From contig NZ_CP046564.1 of the NCBI RefSeq assembly GCF_009818105.1, positions 2,604,001-2,668,000 on the forward strand: a stretch of 64,000 nt of DNA, written 5' to 3'. Each line of letters begins with the position of its first letter. Position 1 is the first letter of the stretch. Below the pieces are notes generated by a model. It was not told where the DNA came from and did no database searches. It saw only the letters and a program-made list of their open reading frames with translations. A program made the translations under genes and the position numbers. This document shows, piece after piece, positions 1 to 10,002 of this stretch. The DNA is from Bacillus sp. N1-1 (lineage in GTDB: Bacteria; Bacillota; Bacilli; Bacillales; Guptibacillaceae).

Positions 1-198
1 TTTTTTTGCAGCAAAAGGAATTTCAAATGCCCCTGGCACCCAAGCTACATCAATGTTATCTTCTGAGAGGCCATGGCGTTTTAATGCGTCTTCAGCACCC
101 CCAAGTAATTTACTTGTAATAAATTCATTAAATCTTCCTACTACTATACCCACTTTTAATCCAGATCCAACCAAATTTCCTTCAAATGTTTGTCCCAT
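1..198 (-). CDS. ribH: 6,7-dimethyl-8-ribityllumazine synthase, N-terminal part (runs off the window)
   Basis: Condenses 5-amino-6-ribitylamino-uracil with dihydroxybutanone phosphate to give lumazine, the penultimate step of riboflavin synthesis. Only the first 66 codons are inside the window; the gene continues past base 1. The start ATG (complement of 196-198) has an AGGAGG box 8-13 bases upstream. The translation shows the family pattern near the N-terminus: a GRFN motif after the first strand and a PGAFEIP motif near residue 55. It is the last seen gene of a ribD-ribE-ribBA-ribH operon, the same order as in Bacillus subtilis, 32 bases after ribBA. Confidence 0.93.
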   Translation of the reverse strand, partial: MGQTFEGNLVGSGLKVGIVVGRFNEFITSKLLGGAEDALKRHGLSEDNIDVAWVPGAFEIPFAAKK

Positions 199-230
199 CT
201 TAAATAACCTCCTATAGTTTCGTTACTTTA

Positions 231-1424
231 TTAGAAATGTAGCATATGTCCTAGCTTACTGTGTTTGGTTTTCAGGTAGCGTTCGTTCTCTTTTCTTGAA
301 GGCATTTGAAGCGCTACTCGTGACGCTACTTCAAGACCATAACCAGTTAATCCCGCTATTTTTCTAGGGTTGTTTGTTAACAAGTTCATTTTGGAGACAC
401 CAAGATCACGCAATATCTGAGCGCCAATCCCATAGTCTCTTAAATCCGGCTTAAATCCAAGCTTTTCATTTGCTTCAACGGTATCGTAACCTTCTTCTTG
501 AAGCTTATAAGCTTTCATCTTATTTAGAAGTCCAATCCCTCTTCCTTCTTGACGCATGTAGAGAAGCACGCCGTGCCCTTCTTCTTCTATTTGTGCCAAA
601 GCAGCATGAAGCTGTGGACCGCAATCGCAGCGGAAAGATCCAAAGACGTCACCTGTTAAGCATTCAGAATGAACGCGAACAAGCGTCGGTTGATCAGGAA
701 AAATCTCTCCTTTTATTAGTGCTACATGCTCTTTCTGATCAATAATGTTTGAATATCCAACAGCTCGAAAAGATCCAAATTCAGTAGGAAGTTCGATTTC
801 TACTTCCTTTTGAACAAGAACATCTTTACGATTTCGATACTGAATTAAATCCTTAATTGTGATCATCTTCAAATCGAATTCTTCAGAGATCTCTTTTAAA
901 TCAGGGACTCGTGCCATCTCCCCGTCTTCTTTCATAATTTCACAGATAACACCAGCAGGGGCTGAACCTGATAGTCGAGCTAAATCAACTGCTGCTTCTG
1001 TATGTCCCGCTCTTCTAAGCACTCCCCCATCCTTAGCAATTAAAGGAAAGATATGACCTGGGCGGTTAAAATCAGCGGGTTTTGCATCTGGGTGGATGAG
1101 GTATTGAATTGTTGTGGCTCTTTCAGCGGCTGAAATACCAGTGGTTGTACTTTTGTGATCTACACTAACGGTAAAGGCCGTACCATGAGAATCAGTATTA
1201 TGGTCAACCATAGGACTTAATTTCAGTTGATTCGCGCGTTGTTCAGTAATGGGCGTGCAAACAAGTCCTCTTCCTTTTGTGATCATAAAATTAATTGTCT
1301 CTGGCGTTACCTTATCAGCTAACGCAATAAAATCTCCTTCGTTCTCTCTGTCTTCGTCATCACAAACAATAACGACCCGGCCTTGCATTAAATCGTAAAT
1401 GGCTTCTTCAATTGTGTGGAACAT
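231..1424 (-). CDS. ribBA: Bifunctional 3,4-dihydroxy-2-butanone-4-phosphate synthase / GTP cyclohydrolase II
   Basis: Makes both precursors of riboflavin: dihydroxybutanone phosphate from ribulose 5-phosphate (N-terminal half) and diaminohydroxy-ribosylaminopyrimidinone phosphate from GTP (C-terminal half). The DHBP synthase acidic motif [11 protein letters not shown] is at residues 22-32. The cyclohydrolase II zinc cysteines are in a C-x10-C-x-C pattern near residues 254-267, followed by the [10 protein letters not shown] loop. Length 397 residues is normal for the fused Bacillus enzyme. It sits 23 bases after ribE in the rib operon and is expected to be controlled by the FMN riboswitch upstream of ribD. 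Confidence 0.97.
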   Translation of the reverse strand: MFHTIEEAIYDLMQGRVVIVCDDEDRENEGDFIALADKVTPETINFMITKGRGLVCTPITEQRANQLKLSPMVDHNTDSHGTAFTVSVDHKSTTTGISAAERATTIQYLIHPDAKPADFNRPGHIFPLIAKDGGVLRRAGHTEAAVDLARLSGSAPAGVICEIMKEDGEMARVPDLKEISEEFDLKMITIKDLIQYRNRKDVLVQKEVEIELPTEFGSFRAVGYSNIIDQKEHVALIKGEIFPDQPTLVRVHSECLTGDVFGSFRCDCGPQLHAALAQIEEEGHGVLLYMRQEGRGIGLLNKMKAYKLQEEGYDTVEANEKLGFKPDLRDYGIGAQILRDLGVSKMNLLTNNPRKIAGLTGYGLEVASRVALQMPSRKENERYLKTKHSKLGHMLHF

Positions 1425-1447
1425 GACTTAACCTCCTCTTGCATCAC

Positions 1448-2104
1448 TTATTTAAACCCATGATCTTCAAAAAACTGGCTCCCTAGTGAAGCAGTGGGCT
1501 CTGGCTTCGATCCGCTTCTTTGTTCTAGATATCTCATAATATACTTCCCAAGCATATCGCATTCAATGTTTACTGTATCTCCCACTCTTTTCTTACCAAG
1601 CACCGTTTCTTCGACAGTATGAGGAATAAGTGAAATCGTAAGAGAGTGTTCCCCGATCCCAAAAACAGTAAGACTTGTGCCATCTACAGAAACGGATCCC
1701 TTTTCGACAAAGTAAATTAACAGGTTCCGAGGAATGGAGATATCATAGTAAATCGCGTTATCAATTTGCTCGACTCGCGTAATTTCCCCGACACCGTCAA
1801 CATGACCAGAAACAAAGTGACCTCCAAAACGTCCATTTGCGGACATAGCCCGTTCAAGATTCACTGAAGAATTCGGCGCTAGTTGACGCAGGCTACTAGA
1901 ACGAAATGTTTCAGGCATAATATCGACAGAAAAAGAAGCATCTGTAAACGATGTAACCGTTAAGCAAACACCGTTTATCGAAATACTATCTCCTAGATGA
2001 ACGTCCGATAATACTTTCGATGCAGCGATCTGCATCACGATCGACTCTCCTGCTTGCTGCACACTTTCCACTCTGCCAATCTCTTCTACGATACCTGTAA
2101 ACAT
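1448..2104 (-). CDS. ribE: Riboflavin synthase alpha chain
   Basis: Dismutates two lumazine molecules to riboflavin and the pyrimidinedione precursor. The 218-residue protein has the two tandem lumazine-binding barrels expected of the family. The first opens with MFTGIVEE. The second opens around the FGGHFVSGHVDG segment in the middle of the protein. The start ATG overlaps the ribD stop by one base (TAATG), indicating translational coupling. Length and order agree with Bacillus ribE. Confidence 0.96.
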   Translation of the reverse strand: MFTGIVEEIGRVESVQQAGESIVMQIAASKVLSDVHLGDSISINGVCLTVTSFTDASFSVDIMPETFRSSSLRQLAPNSSVNLERAMSANGRFGGHFVSGHVDGVGEITRVEQIDNAIYYDISIPRNLLIYFVEKGSVSVDGTSLTVFGIGEHSLTISLIPHTVEETVLGKKRVGDTVNIECDMLGKYIMRYLEQRSGSKPEPTASLGSQFFEDHGFK

Positions 2105-3186
2105 TATGAAGTCCTCCTTGATGAGATAATACGAATATCTTGTCCAATGCGTTCAACGCTTTCAATCGATAAATCGACCGCTTCGCTCATCAATTCAAAT
2201 CCTTTAGCTCCAAATGCTGTTGGAGATTCTTTTCCACCAATGAGCTTAGGCGCGATGTATGTAATCACCTGCTGAAAAGTACGAGCTTCCAAAAAACTAC
2301 CGTGCACTTCAGATCCACCTTCCACAAAAATGGAAGTGATTTCTCGCTCCCCTAGGAGAGCTAATACATCTTCAATAGGAAGTGCTGGATTAGCTATTTC
2401 ATGCACCTGAACATGTGCGGGAAATGATCGCTCATTCTTTAGCACAGCCTGTTTAGTTGTTATAATCCAAGTTTCCGCTTTCTGATCATTTATTACTTTT
2501 GCATCAGAAGGAATCCTTAGATTACGATCAAGGATGATTCTGATCGGAGAAAGACCTTCTCCATATCGAGTCGTAAGGGACGGATCGTCTGATAGAACCG
2601 TTCCGATTCCTACTAAAATAGCGTCATGCTGATGACGGAAAGCATGCACATCTTTCCGAGCTTCTTCTCCTGTTATCCATTTGCTATCACCAGTATGTGA
2701 AGCAATTTTCCCATCTAACGTTGCCGCAGCTTTTAAAGTGACGTATGGCCGTTTATGAGAGATATAGTGGAAGAACATCCGATTCAATTTGAAGGCTTCT
2801 TCCTCTAATAGTCCAATAGTTACCTTTATCCCCGCAGCTTGTAACTTGGACACACCTTTACCCGCTACTAGTGGATTCGGATCCTGACTAGCCACATAAA
2901 CTTCGCTAACTCCTGCATGAATAAGAGCATCCGAACAAGGAGGCGTGCGGCCATGATGACTACACGGCTCAAGCGTGACATAAGCCGTGCTACCCTCCGC
3001 TTCACTCCCAGCCATTTTCAAAGCCTGTATTTCTGCATGCCCTTCTCCAGCTTTCAAATGGGCGCCCATCCCTACAATTCGTCCATTATTTACAAGTAAA
3101 CAACCAACTGCAGGATTTGGACGTGTTTGACCAATCGTGCTTTTTGCCATTTCAATCGCAGTGTTCATAAAATCCCTATGATCCAT
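2104..3186 (-). CDS. ribD: Riboflavin-specific deaminase / 5-amino-6-(5-phosphoribosylamino)uracil reductase
   Basis: Second and third steps of the GTP branch: deamination then NADPH-dependent side-chain reduction. The N-terminal cytidine-deaminase-like domain has the zinc motif HAE followed by PCSHHGRTPPC. The C-terminal half is the RibD reductase, with a GGSEVHGSFLE segment. I place the start at the ATG ending at 3186, which has a CGGAG box 8 bases upstream (360 residues). The longer open frame to 3279 runs through the leader terminator hairpin at 3239-3263, so the extra residues are not coding. It is the first gene of the rib operon. Confidence 0.95.
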   Translation of the reverse strand: MDHRDFMNTAIEMAKSTIGQTRPNPAVGCLLVNNGRIVGMGAHLKAGEGHAEIQALKMAGSEAEGSTAYVTLEPCSHHGRTPPCSDALIHAGVSEVYVASQDPNPLVAGKGVSKLQAAGIKVTIGLLEEEAFKLNRMFFHYISHKRPYVTLKAAATLDGKIASHTGDSKWITGEEARKDVHAFRHQHDAILVGIGTVLSDDPSLTTRYGEGLSPIRIILDRNLRIPSDAKVINDQKAETWIITTKQAVLKNERSFPAHVQVHEIANPALPIEDVLALLGEREITSIFVEGGSEVHGSFLEARTFQQVITYIAPKLIGGKESPTAFGAKGFELMSEAVDLSIESVERIGQDIRIISSRRTS

Positions 3187-3238
3187 CGTGTTTGCTCCGT
3201 TTCTACTCTCCATAGTGGTTAAGAAAGAGAATAAAAAA

Positions 3239-3263
3239 ACTCCCATAACGGCGTTATGGGAGT
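3239..3263 (-). terminator. Leader terminator of the rib operon (FMN riboswitch expression platform)
   Basis: A perfect 11-bp stem (3239-3249 with 3253-3263) with a 3-base loop, followed on the minus strand by a run of seven T. It lies between the FMN aptamer and ribD, the usual position of the terminator formed when FMN is bound. Confidence 0.9.
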
Positions 3264-3324
3264 CAAAATTATATGCCAAATAAGCCTTTTGAATCCACGA
3301 TTCAAAAGGAGATTGGTCATAAGT

Positions 3325-3468
3325 TTCCTTCTCCCATCCAGACTATACTGTCGGTTCTGGTTTCACACCAGATCCACCGTTTGCTTACGCAACCGGGTCA
3401 CGGACTTAGCTAGCATAAGCTAGACATCACCGCCGGTTGGGACTTTCACCCGACCCCGAAGGAAAGTA
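3325..3468 (-). promoter_or_regulatory. FMN riboswitch (RFN element)
   Basis: Read on the minus strand, the segment has the conserved RFN blocks. These are a 5' CTTTCCTTCGGGGTCGGGTG, then AAAGTCCCAACCGGCGGTGA, a variable stem, the GACCCGGTTGCG block, and a closing CAGTATAGTCTGGATGGGAG segment. Known role: FMN binding causes premature termination at the hairpin downstream. It precedes ribD and should control the whole rib operon. A second perfect hairpin (3285-3309) lies between aptamer and terminator. Confidence 0.96.
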
Positions 3469-3489
3469 TTTAGTTTTTATGCGTCTAAT

Positions 3490-3927
3490 CTATTCTTCGT
3501 CCCAGACTTTAACTTCTTTCATCACATCGCCTTGCTTAATGCGAAGAACCGTATCCATTCCTTCTGTTACCTGACCAAAAACAGTGTGAACACCGTCAAG
3601 GTGAGGCTGAGGTTCATGAACAAGGAAAAACTGGCTTCCACCTGTATTTTTACCTGCATGAGCCATAGACAACGAACCAGCTACGTGCTTATGAGGGTTT
3701 CCTTCTGTTTCACAGTCGATCGAATAGCCTGGTCCGCCCATTCCAGATCCTGTTGGGTCTCCACCCTGTGCTACGAAACCTGGGATAACACGGTGAAAGT
3801 TTACACCATTGTAAAAACCTTCGTTAGCAAGCTTTTCAAAGTTAGCAACGGTATTCGGTGCTGCCTCTGGGAAAAACTCAATTTCAATTGTTTCTCCATT
3901 ATCAAATGCAATTGTTCCTTTTTTCAT
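3490..3927 (-). CDS. ppiB: Peptidyl-prolyl cis-trans isomerase, cyclophilin type
   Basis: Catalyses cis-trans isomerisation of prolyl bonds; cytoplasmic, with no signal peptide. The 145-residue protein has the cyclophilin core: [19 protein letters not shown], the SMAH segment, and the GSQFFL segment. The chosen ATG ends at 3927 and has an AGGAGG box 8 bases upstream. The in-frame extension upstream to 3951 crosses this ribosome binding site and is rejected. It lies between the rib leader and lysA, as in Bacillus subtilis. Confidence 0.95.
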   Translation of the reverse strand: MKKGTIAFDNGETIEIEFFPEAAPNTVANFEKLANEGFYNGVNFHRVIPGFVAQGGDPTGSGMGGPGYSIDCETEGNPHKHVAGSLSMAHAGKNTGGSQFFLVHEPQPHLDGVHTVFGQVTEGMDTVLRIKQGDVMKEVKVWDEE

Positions 3928-4019
3928 AAATAAATCCTCCTGCACTAACAATTTTCTTCAAAGCTCTTTCATTATAGCACATACTTAAGCTGTTCCCTAT
4001 CATTTCTACTTTTACAAAG

Positions 4020-5345
4020 TTATTTTGAAATAATCGCTTGTTTTAATGGAAGGTCATGACGAATTAAATCCTCAAAAGATTCTCTCTTTACGACAAGTTG
4101 TGCTTCTCCATTTTCTACAAAAACCACCGCTGGTCGAGGTAGTCTGTTATAGTTATTTGCCATAGAATACCCGTACGCTCCAGTTGAAAATACAGCCATC
4201 GTATCTCCTGCTATGGCGCGCTGTAATGTGCAATCCCAGATTAACATGTCACCTGACTCACAACATTTTCCCGCAACAGAATAAACATGTTCTCTCGGCT
4301 CATTCATACGATTAGCAATCGTTGCTTCATACTTTGCTTGATAAAGGGCTGGTCGTAAATTATCCGTCATTCCTCCATCTACTGCAAGATAATGACGAAG
4401 TTCTGGCACTTTCTTGTGTGATCCGACTGTATATAACGTCAAGCCGGCTTCTCCAACGAGTGAACGTCCTGGCTCAATCCAAATTTCTGGCATTCTCATT
4501 GCATTACCTAACTGCGCTCTTACAGCATTAACCATTGCCTCGATATAGTCTCCAACTGGGAGTGGATGATCTTCTTCAGTATACCGAATTCCAAACCCTC
4601 CACCGAGGTTCAGAACTTCTGGCTCATACCCATAGAGTTCAAACCAGGTAGCAAGGTAACGATAGATTTTCTCAATAGCCATTACAAAACCATTCGTTTC
4701 AAAAATTTGGGAACCAATGTGACAATGGAGACCAAGGAGGTGAACAGCTTTCATGCTTGTTGCTTGAACAATCGCTTGTTCCACTTGACCACTTTGTAAA
4801 TCAAAACCAAATTTAGAATCTTCCTGTCCAGTCAAGATATAGTCATGGGTATGTGCTTCAATTCCAGGCGTAATACGCAAAAGCACATTTGCAACCACAT
4901 TTTTCTCTTCCGCTAATTGTTCAAGTAACGTTAGCTCATAAAAGTTATCTACAACAAAGCACCCTATTTTTGCATCTAACGCCATTCGAATTTCGGCTTC
5001 GCTTTTGTTATTTCCATGAAAGTGAATGCGATCCACCGGAAACCCTGCTTTTAAAGCTGTATAGAGTTCTCCTCCTGAAACCACATCAAGACTTAAGCCT
5101 TCTTCTTCAGCAAGTTGAATCATTGCCATACAAGAGAATGCTTTACTAGCATAGGCTACCTGGTAGTTGACCTTCTCTTGTTCAAAAGCATTTCGAAATG
5201 CTCTCGCTTTCTCTCGAATCATCGCTACATCATAAACGTATAAGGCCGTACCATATTTTTCACTTAATTCTACTGTATCAACACCTCCAACTGATAAATG
5301 ACCTTCTTTTGAAATTGCTGACGTTCCGTATAAATTCACGATCAT
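4020..5345 (-). CDS. lysA: Diaminopimelate decarboxylase
   Basis: Last step of lysine synthesis, decarboxylating meso-diaminopimelate with PLP. The fold-type III features are visible: a YASKAF motif with the PLP lysine near residue 60, GLHCHIGSQ, GGGFGIRY, EPGRSLVGEAG, and the CCESGD motif of the active-site cysteine region. The chosen start (MIVNLYG, ending 5345) gives 441 residues and has a GAGGGGAG box. The open frame upstream to 5405 runs into the leader terminator and is not coding. A lysine riboswitch precedes it. The spoVAF-lysA-ppiB adjacency is conserved in Bacillus. Confidence 0.96.
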   Translation of the reverse strand: MIVNLYGTSAISKEGHLSVGGVDTVELSEKYGTALYVYDVAMIREKARAFRNAFEQEKVNYQVAYASKAFSCMAMIQLAEEEGLSLDVVSGGELYTALKAGFPVDRIHFHGNNKSEAEIRMALDAKIGCFVVDNFYELTLLEQLAEEKNVVANVLLRITPGIEAHTHDYILTGQEDSKFGFDLQSGQVEQAIVQATSMKAVHLLGLHCHIGSQIFETNGFVMAIEKIYRYLATWFELYGYEPEVLNLGGGFGIRYTEEDHPLPVGDYIEAMVNAVRAQLGNAMRMPEIWIEPGRSLVGEAGLTLYTVGSHKKVPELRHYLAVDGGMTDNLRPALYQAKYEATIANRMNEPREHVYSVAGKCCESGDMLIWDCTLQRAIAGDTMAVFSTGAYGYSMANNYNRLPRPAVVFVENGEAQLVVKRESFEDLIRHDLPLKQAIISK

Positions 5346-5396
5346 TTCTCCCCTCTCGCTGATATGAATGCGAGCAACCCTCCATAAAATAAGAAA

Positions 5397-5427
5397 AACA
5401 GCCAACTTTATAGATACATTGGCTGTT
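5397..5427 (-). terminator. Lysine riboswitch terminator ahead of lysA
   Basis: A 9-bp stem (5397-5405 with 5419-5427) followed on the minus strand by a T-rich tract. It lies between the L-box aptamer and the lysA start, in the position of the riboswitch terminator. Confidence 0.82.
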
Positions 5428-5632
5428 TACTCCGTATCCTCACGAGTTGGATTAGCTCACCACCGAAAGAATTCCTCTTTCAGTGACAGTCTGCAACTTG
5501 TTTAGCAGCAGCCCAGCAAGAAAAGAATGGCCCCTTTCTCACTTCGGCAAATTGACCTTTCTGATATCATCCTCGCATTCCATTCTATGCTCAGATACCA
5601 TACTCATTCGTTTTGCGCCTCTATCCCCATTA
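5428..5632 (-). promoter_or_regulatory. Lysine riboswitch (L-box)
   Basis: On the minus strand the segment begins with GATAGAGGCGC, followed by an AATGAGTATG segment. It continues with the purine-rich GGAATGCGAGGATGAT block, the GCCGAAGTGAGAAAGG region and the GCTGGGCTGCTGCT stem. The end is TCTTTCGGTGGTGAGC. These match the conserved L-box blocks. It precedes lysA; lysine is expected to promote termination at 5397-5427. The 5' end lies close to the spoVAF 3' end. Confidence 0.9.
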
Positions 5633-5677
5633 CATTCAATGAGGTCTATTCAATTAAGAAATAAATTATCATACTTT

Positions 5678-7171
5678 TTAAGATTCGGCAAGTGGTTTGT
5701 CCGGTTGCTTCGTTTCATTTTGTGGTTCTGTAATACTTGGACGTAGTTTAGTGAGCGGAACTGATACACGAATCAACACTTGAATAAAGGCTTTAGGATT
5801 AAAAGGAATAAACGGCCATAAGTAGGGGGTATTTAAAGGTTTTAACGCAACAAGGAATAAAATGATTGCCGTAATTCCAATCATATATCCCGGCACTCGA
5901 AAGAAAAAGACAAGGAATAAAAGAAGAAGCCTTACAAGTTTATTTGCAATCGATAATTCATAACTTGGTGTTGCATAAGATCCTATCGCAGCAATCGAAA
6001 CATATAGGATAACTTCTGGAACAAATAATCCCACATCAATGGCAATCTGTCCGATCAACACGGCTGCAATTAACCCCATGGCAGTGGAAAGTGGCGTCGG
6101 GGTGTGTATAGCAGCCATCCTGAGCGTTTCGATCCCTACTTCAGCAAGAATAATTTGAACAAAAATCGGTACATTTGTTTCATCATTCGGGCCGATAAAA
6201 TCGATCGTTTCAGGCAGTAACTGCGGTTCATATACCGCTAATAACCATAGAGGTAGCAACAGTAGCGCAGCTAACATCCCGCCAAATCGGACCCATCTTA
6301 AAAACGCGCCTGGTAAAGGGGCTTCTCGATATTCTTCAGCATGTTGAACATGATGAAAAAAAGTAGTTGGTGTAATAATAACGCTTGGTGAAGTATCAAC
6401 GATGATTAAAACGTGCCCTTCAAGTAAATGAGAAGCCGCGACATCAGGTCTTTCTGTATATCGAACAAGTGGAAATGGGTTACCTGCCTGGTGCACAAGA
6501 AACTCTTCTACTGTTTTATCGGCCATTGGAATACCATCAATGTTAATTTCTTTTAATTTCTTTTTGACTATTTCAACTAAATTAGGATTGGCTACATCTT
6601 GAATGTAGGTGATACATACGTCTGTTTTAGACCGTTCTCCAACTTGAAAAATTTCATTCCGCAATCGACCATCTCGGATTCGGCGTCTTGTTAAAGCCGT
6701 ATTTTCAATGATGTTTTCAGTAAAACCATCACGTGAACCTCTAATAACTTTCTCTGTATCAGGCTCCTGTGGCGTTCTTCCTGGATACTTTCGAACATCA
6801 ATAATATAAGCGATTTCTTCGCCTTCCATAAAAACTGCAATTAATCCAGATAAAACCTGGTCGATGACTTCATCGAATGTTTCAACCTCTGTGACCTGCT
6901 GATGTGGCAAATGATTATGTATCACCTGCTCAAATTTAACCGTTAATCGATGATGATCATCAACTTCCATCAGCTCTCGCATAATCTCTACAATGATGGA
7001 AGTATCACAAAGCCCTGTACAATAGTAAAACTGAATTTCTTTGTTAAGAATCTTAAGTTTTCGAACTCCTACATCAAAACTTTTTCCAATCCCAATTGAC
7101 TTTTTCAAAAATTCTTCGTTTTCTTTTAGCTTTTTAAATATTTTTTGTTTATTATCAATTTTAGTGGTCAT
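5678..7171 (-). CDS. spoVAF: Spore protein SpoVAF (GerA-family membrane protein)
   Basis: A 497-residue relative of GerAA-type germinant receptor A subunits encoded at the end of spoVA operons; it sits in the spore inner membrane. The N-terminal ~300 residues are soluble, with the GerA motifs [12 protein letters not shown] and [12 protein letters not shown]. The C-terminal part has several hydrophobic helices with a PPLP-type linker replaced by [10 protein letters not shown]. The chosen ATG (MTTK) ends at 7171 with an AAGGAGCG box upstream. It overlaps the 3' end of spoVAEA by 11 bases. Seven-cistron spoVA order is conserved. Confidence 0.93.
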   Translation of the reverse strand: MTTKIDNKQKIFKKLKENEEFLKKSIGIGKSFDVGVRKLKILNKEIQFYYCTGLCDTSIIVEIMRELMEVDDHHRLTVKFEQVIHNHLPHQQVTEVETFDEVIDQVLSGLIAVFMEGEEIAYIIDVRKYPGRTPQEPDTEKVIRGSRDGFTENIIENTALTRRRIRDGRLRNEIFQVGERSKTDVCITYIQDVANPNLVEIVKKKLKEINIDGIPMADKTVEEFLVHQAGNPFPLVRYTERPDVAASHLLEGHVLIIVDTSPSVIITPTTFFHHVQHAEEYREAPLPGAFLRWVRFGGMLAALLLLPLWLLAVYEPQLLPETIDFIGPNDETNVPIFVQIILAEVGIETLRMAAIHTPTPLSTAMGLIAAVLIGQIAIDVGLFVPEVILYVSIAAIGSYATPSYELSIANKLVRLLLLFLVFFFRVPGYMIGITAIILFLVALKPLNTPYLWPFIPFNPKAFIQVLIRVSVPLTKLRPSITEPQNETKQPDKPLAES

Positions 7172-7730
7172 AGAAACCGCTCCTTTCAAGCAGAATTTGA
7201 ACGGCTTTCAATGTTATAGGTGAACCAACTTCCGGATCATCATAACCCGACATTTTACCTATATCACCGACACCTATAATAATGGGAAGGTTTAATTTAT
7301 CTAATATCGACACCGTGTCGCCATCTATTCTACCCGCCTCCATATCTGCAAATCCATTTTTGTCGACTCCGTAGTGTGTCAATTCTCCGTCACGATCAAT
7401 GGAGACATCTACCCTCGTCCACTCTGAAAAATGAGTTCTGGATGCGACTGCAATAGCTCCAAGGAGTTCAATACTTTCATCTTCGGCAACAGACTGCATG
7501 GCAAGTTCCCCATATCCTTCACCCGGAAATCCACTATCATCAAACATAACAAAAACTGGATCGTGAGGAGCTTCTTTAATAAGAGCGATAATTTCGTAAC
7601 CAGCAAGCGGGGTAGGATTTCCTGCAGATTGACTAATGCATCTTCCTCCAATATCTGACGCTACTTTTTCAATTGCTTTTTGAGCATAAAGGTCTCCGTC
7701 TGTGACGAAGATCACCCGCCGCTTTTTCAT
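7161..7730 (-). CDS. spoVAEA: Stage V sporulation protein AE, soluble subunit
   Basis: SpoVAEa-type protein of 189 residues with no membrane helix, part of the machinery that moves dipicolinic acid into the forespore. Recognised by its position and by N-terminal segments typical of the family ([21 protein letters not shown]). The first possible start is a GTG inside the ribosome binding site. The ATG ending at 7730 follows a GGGGTG box and is preferred. It overlaps spoVAF and starts just after spoVAEB. Confidence 0.92.
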   Translation of the reverse strand: MKKRRVIFVTDGDLYAQKAIEKVASDIGGRCISQSAGNPTPLAGYEIIALIKEAPHDPVFVMFDDSGFPGEGYGELAMQSVAEDESIELLGAIAVASRTHFSEWTRVDVSIDRDGELTHYGVDKNGFADMEAGRIDGDTVSILDKLNLPIIIGVGDIGKMSGYDDPEVGSPITLKAVQILLERSGFYDH

Positions 7731-7735
7731 TATTC

Positions 7736-8086
7736 TCACCCCTTTGGTTTAAATAGAATGGCTACAATAAATCCAAAAACAATTGCAGAAGAAATACCTG
7801 CGGAGGTTAATTGAAATATTCCCATTGCAATTCCTATAAAGCCGTGTTCTTCCCCTTGTTGCATAGCGCCATGGAGGAGTGAATGACCAAAACTAGTAAT
7901 CGGTACAGTCGCACCAGCTCCAGCGAATTCAATTAGTCGATCATAAATCCCAAAGCCATCAAGCACGGCTCCTGCTACAACAAAAGAAGACATGACATGC
8001 GCAGGTGTTAATTTAAAAATATCAAGTAATAATTGACCGATGACACAGATACCTCCACCGACTGCAAAAGCGATAAAATATTCCAC
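7736..8086 (-). CDS. spoVAEB: Stage V sporulation protein AEB (membrane subunit)
   Basis: A 116-residue, very hydrophobic protein related to SpoVAC. Both share a GxICxxGQ segment near the N-terminus and a second half with [20 protein letters not shown]. It is thought to be part of the membrane channel for dipicolinic acid. The start is a GTG overlapping the spoVAD stop by one base (TAGTG), with GGAGGTG upstream, so translation is probably coupled. Confidence 0.93.
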   Translation of the reverse strand: MEYFIAFAVGGGICVIGQLLLDIFKLTPAHVMSSFVVAGAVLDGFGIYDRLIEFAGAGATVPITSFGHSLLHGAMQQGEEHGFIGIAMGIFQLTSAGISSAIVFGFIVAILFKPKG

Positions 8087-9099
8087 TATTTCACACCTCC
8101 AACTCGCTCAAATACGACTGCGTGAGCAATAGCTGGCATCGATTCTTTTTGCTGAACCATTACGGGACTATGCAAACATCCTGTTGCTGTGACAAGAATT
8201 TTGTTATAATTCCCCTTTTTTAGAAGGTCAATAAGGTGACCATATGTGACTATGGCAGAACAAGCACACCCACTTCCACCAGCAAATACTTCTTTTTGAT
8301 CTGGTCTATAAATCATCAGCCCGCAATCATTATGATTGTTTGTGATGTCAAATCCTTTTTCACTTAACAAATCTCTTACAATCGGAGACCCTACAGCTGA
8401 TAAGTCACCGGTAACGATAAGATCATACTCTGAAGGTTCAATATTTAAATCCTTAAAGTGAGTCGCTAGTGTATCTGCTGCAGCTGGCGCCATCGCACTC
8501 CCCATATCAAATGGATCCTTTATTCCCCAATCCACCACTCGACCAATTGTTGCTGCGGAAATTCTTATATCCGATGGTTCTTGACTAATTAATGCGGCAC
8601 CTGCACCCGTGACAGTCGAGGTAGCCGTTCCGGGCTTTTGACCACCATATTCTGTTGGGTATCGAAACTGCCTTTCTGCTGTCGCATTATGGCTACTTAC
8701 TCCTGCAATAGCTTTGTTAGCAAATCCACCTTCTACTAATGATGAAGCAATAGCTAGAGATTCCATTGAGGTAGAACATGCTCCGAAAACGCCAAGAAAA
8801 GGGATTTGATTTGTTCTTGCTGTATAAGTTGCACTAACAATTTGATTCAGTAAATCGCCTGCAACAAAAATATCAATGTCCTTCTGGGTTAATTCCTTTT
8901 TTGATAAACAGCTTTCTACCGCATCTTCTAGTAACTTTCTTTCTGCGAGTTCCCAATTATCCTGGTCACAATGAAGGTTACTATAGGTGACATCAAACGA
9001 ATCTCCGAACGGCCCCTCTGCTTCTTTAGGACCAACCGCTGTCCCTACAGATTGCAAAAAAACAGTAGAGAATTCCCAAGTTTGTTTTCCTGACTTCAT
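8086..9099 (-). CDS. spoVAD: Stage V sporulation protein AD (dipicolinic acid-binding)
   Basis: A 337-residue thiolase-fold protein that binds dipicolinic acid during spore DPA uptake. Thiolase-like segments are present: the [16 protein letters not shown] active-site-like loop, [16 protein letters not shown], and a C-terminal [15 protein letters not shown]. It is preceded by AAGGAG 8 bases before the ATG. It lies between spoVAC and spoVAEB in the operon. Confidence 0.95.
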   Translation of the reverse strand: MKSGKQTWEFSTVFLQSVGTAVGPKEAEGPFGDSFDVTYSNLHCDQDNWELAERKLLEDAVESCLSKKELTQKDIDIFVAGDLLNQIVSATYTARTNQIPFLGVFGACSTSMESLAIASSLVEGGFANKAIAGVSSHNATAERQFRYPTEYGGQKPGTATSTVTGAGAALISQEPSDIRISAATIGRVVDWGIKDPFDMGSAMAPAAADTLATHFKDLNIEPSEYDLIVTGDLSAVGSPIVRDLLSEKGFDITNNHNDCGLMIYRPDQKEVFAGGSGCACSAIVTYGHLIDLLKKGNYNKILVTATGCLHSPVMVQQKESMPAIAHAVVFERVGGVK

Positions 9100-9112
9100 A
9101 ACAATTCTCTCC

Positions 9113-9571
9113 TTATATTAGCGCTTTAAAGAGCATTCTTAGTATGCCGACAATATATGCTGCAACAACACCAAACACGATGACCGAACCAGCAAGTTTG
9201 AACATGTTCGTTGCAATTCCAAGTACAATGCCCTCACTTTTATGTTCAAGAGCTGCGCTTGTGATTGAATTTGCAAAACCTGTAACAGGTACCGCGGAAC
9301 CTGCACCTGCAAATTGACCAATTTTGTCATACCAACCAAAAGCAGTTAAAAGGGCTGCGATAAGGATCAGTGTTGCAACCGTTGGATTTCCTGCATTTTC
9401 TTCTGAAAAGTTAAAGACGTTCATATAAAAATTCTGTACGCCCTGGCCAAACATACAAATAAATCCTCCTACAACAAATGCTTTTACCACATTCAATACA
9501 TAAGGCGGTTTTGGCTGATAAGTTTTAATATTTTTTGTATATTGTTTCTGGTCGTTCAATGAATTTGCCAT
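9113..9571 (-). CDS. spoVAC: Stage V sporulation protein AC (membrane channel subunit)
   Basis: A 152-residue membrane protein; in Bacillus subtilis SpoVAC acts as a mechanosensitive channel in DPA release. It shows the shared SpoVAC/SpoVAEB motif with GAGSAVPVTGFANSITSAAL and several hydrophobic helices. The ATG ending at 9571 follows GGAGG by 8 bases and overlaps the spoVAB stop by one base (TAATG). The longer frame to 9604 lies within spoVAB and is rejected. Confidence 0.94.
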   Translation of the reverse strand: MANSLNDQKQYTKNIKTYQPKPPYVLNVVKAFVVGGFICMFGQGVQNFYMNVFNFSEENAGNPTVATLILIAALLTAFGWYDKIGQFAGAGSAVPVTGFANSITSAALEHKSEGIVLGIATNMFKLAGSVIVFGVVAAYIVGILRMLFKALI

Positions 9572-10002
9572 TACTTTAAACCTCCATTTACAAAGATTGT
9601 CCAATGAAACAATGATCCGAAAACCTTTCCTAACACAATAGCCATTAGTAAAAACAAGATCTTATCGATAAATCCAATTCGTTTCGTTAGTATAGGAAGA
9701 ACGTTTAACACTTCCGTTAAAGCAGCCGCTAACATACCAATAAACACTCCCGCTCCAAGTCCAATTGGGACAACTACAAATTTAGGGAGGTTTAAAGTTG
9801 GGTTTCGTAAAGATAACCAGCTTGATACAACAGCCCCAATAATAATTCCCCATTCATAAAAACGAATAAGATGTAACGTCTTTGATAGCTGTGTAAGACG
9901 GGGAATAATACCAAGAACCGAAAGAAAAGCAACGAAGCCAGCTCCTACAGCAATCCCCTCTGCGAAGCCAATTAACATGACGAGTAAAAACTGAACATTC
10001 AT
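9571..10002 (-). CDS. spoVAB: Stage V sporulation protein AB
   Basis: A 143-residue, almost entirely hydrophobic protein with about four membrane helices, second gene of the spoVA operon. No enzymatic motif is visible. Identity rests on the membrane profile, the AEGIAVGAGFVAFLSVLGIIPRL segment near the N-terminus, and operon position. Its start overlaps the spoVAA stop by four bases (ATGA). Confidence 0.93.
   Translation of the reverse strand: MNVQFLLVMLIGFAEGIAVGAGFVAFLSVLGIIPRLTQLSKTLHLIRFYEWGIIIGAVVSSWLSLRNPTLNLPKFVVVPIGLGAGVFIGMLAAALTEVLNVLPILTKRIGFIDKILFLLMAIVLGKVFGSLFHWTIFVNGGLK

Noticed and set aside
470..745. Plus-strand ORF inside ribBA
   Set aside because: It is an antisense shadow of a clearly conserved gene, without a ribosome binding site.
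3187..3279. N-terminal extension of RibD
   Set aside because: The frame runs through the riboswitch terminator hairpin and lacks a ribosome binding site.
5346..5405. N-terminal extension of LysA
   Set aside because: The frame overlaps the lysine riboswitch terminator; the internal ATG has a purine-rich box.
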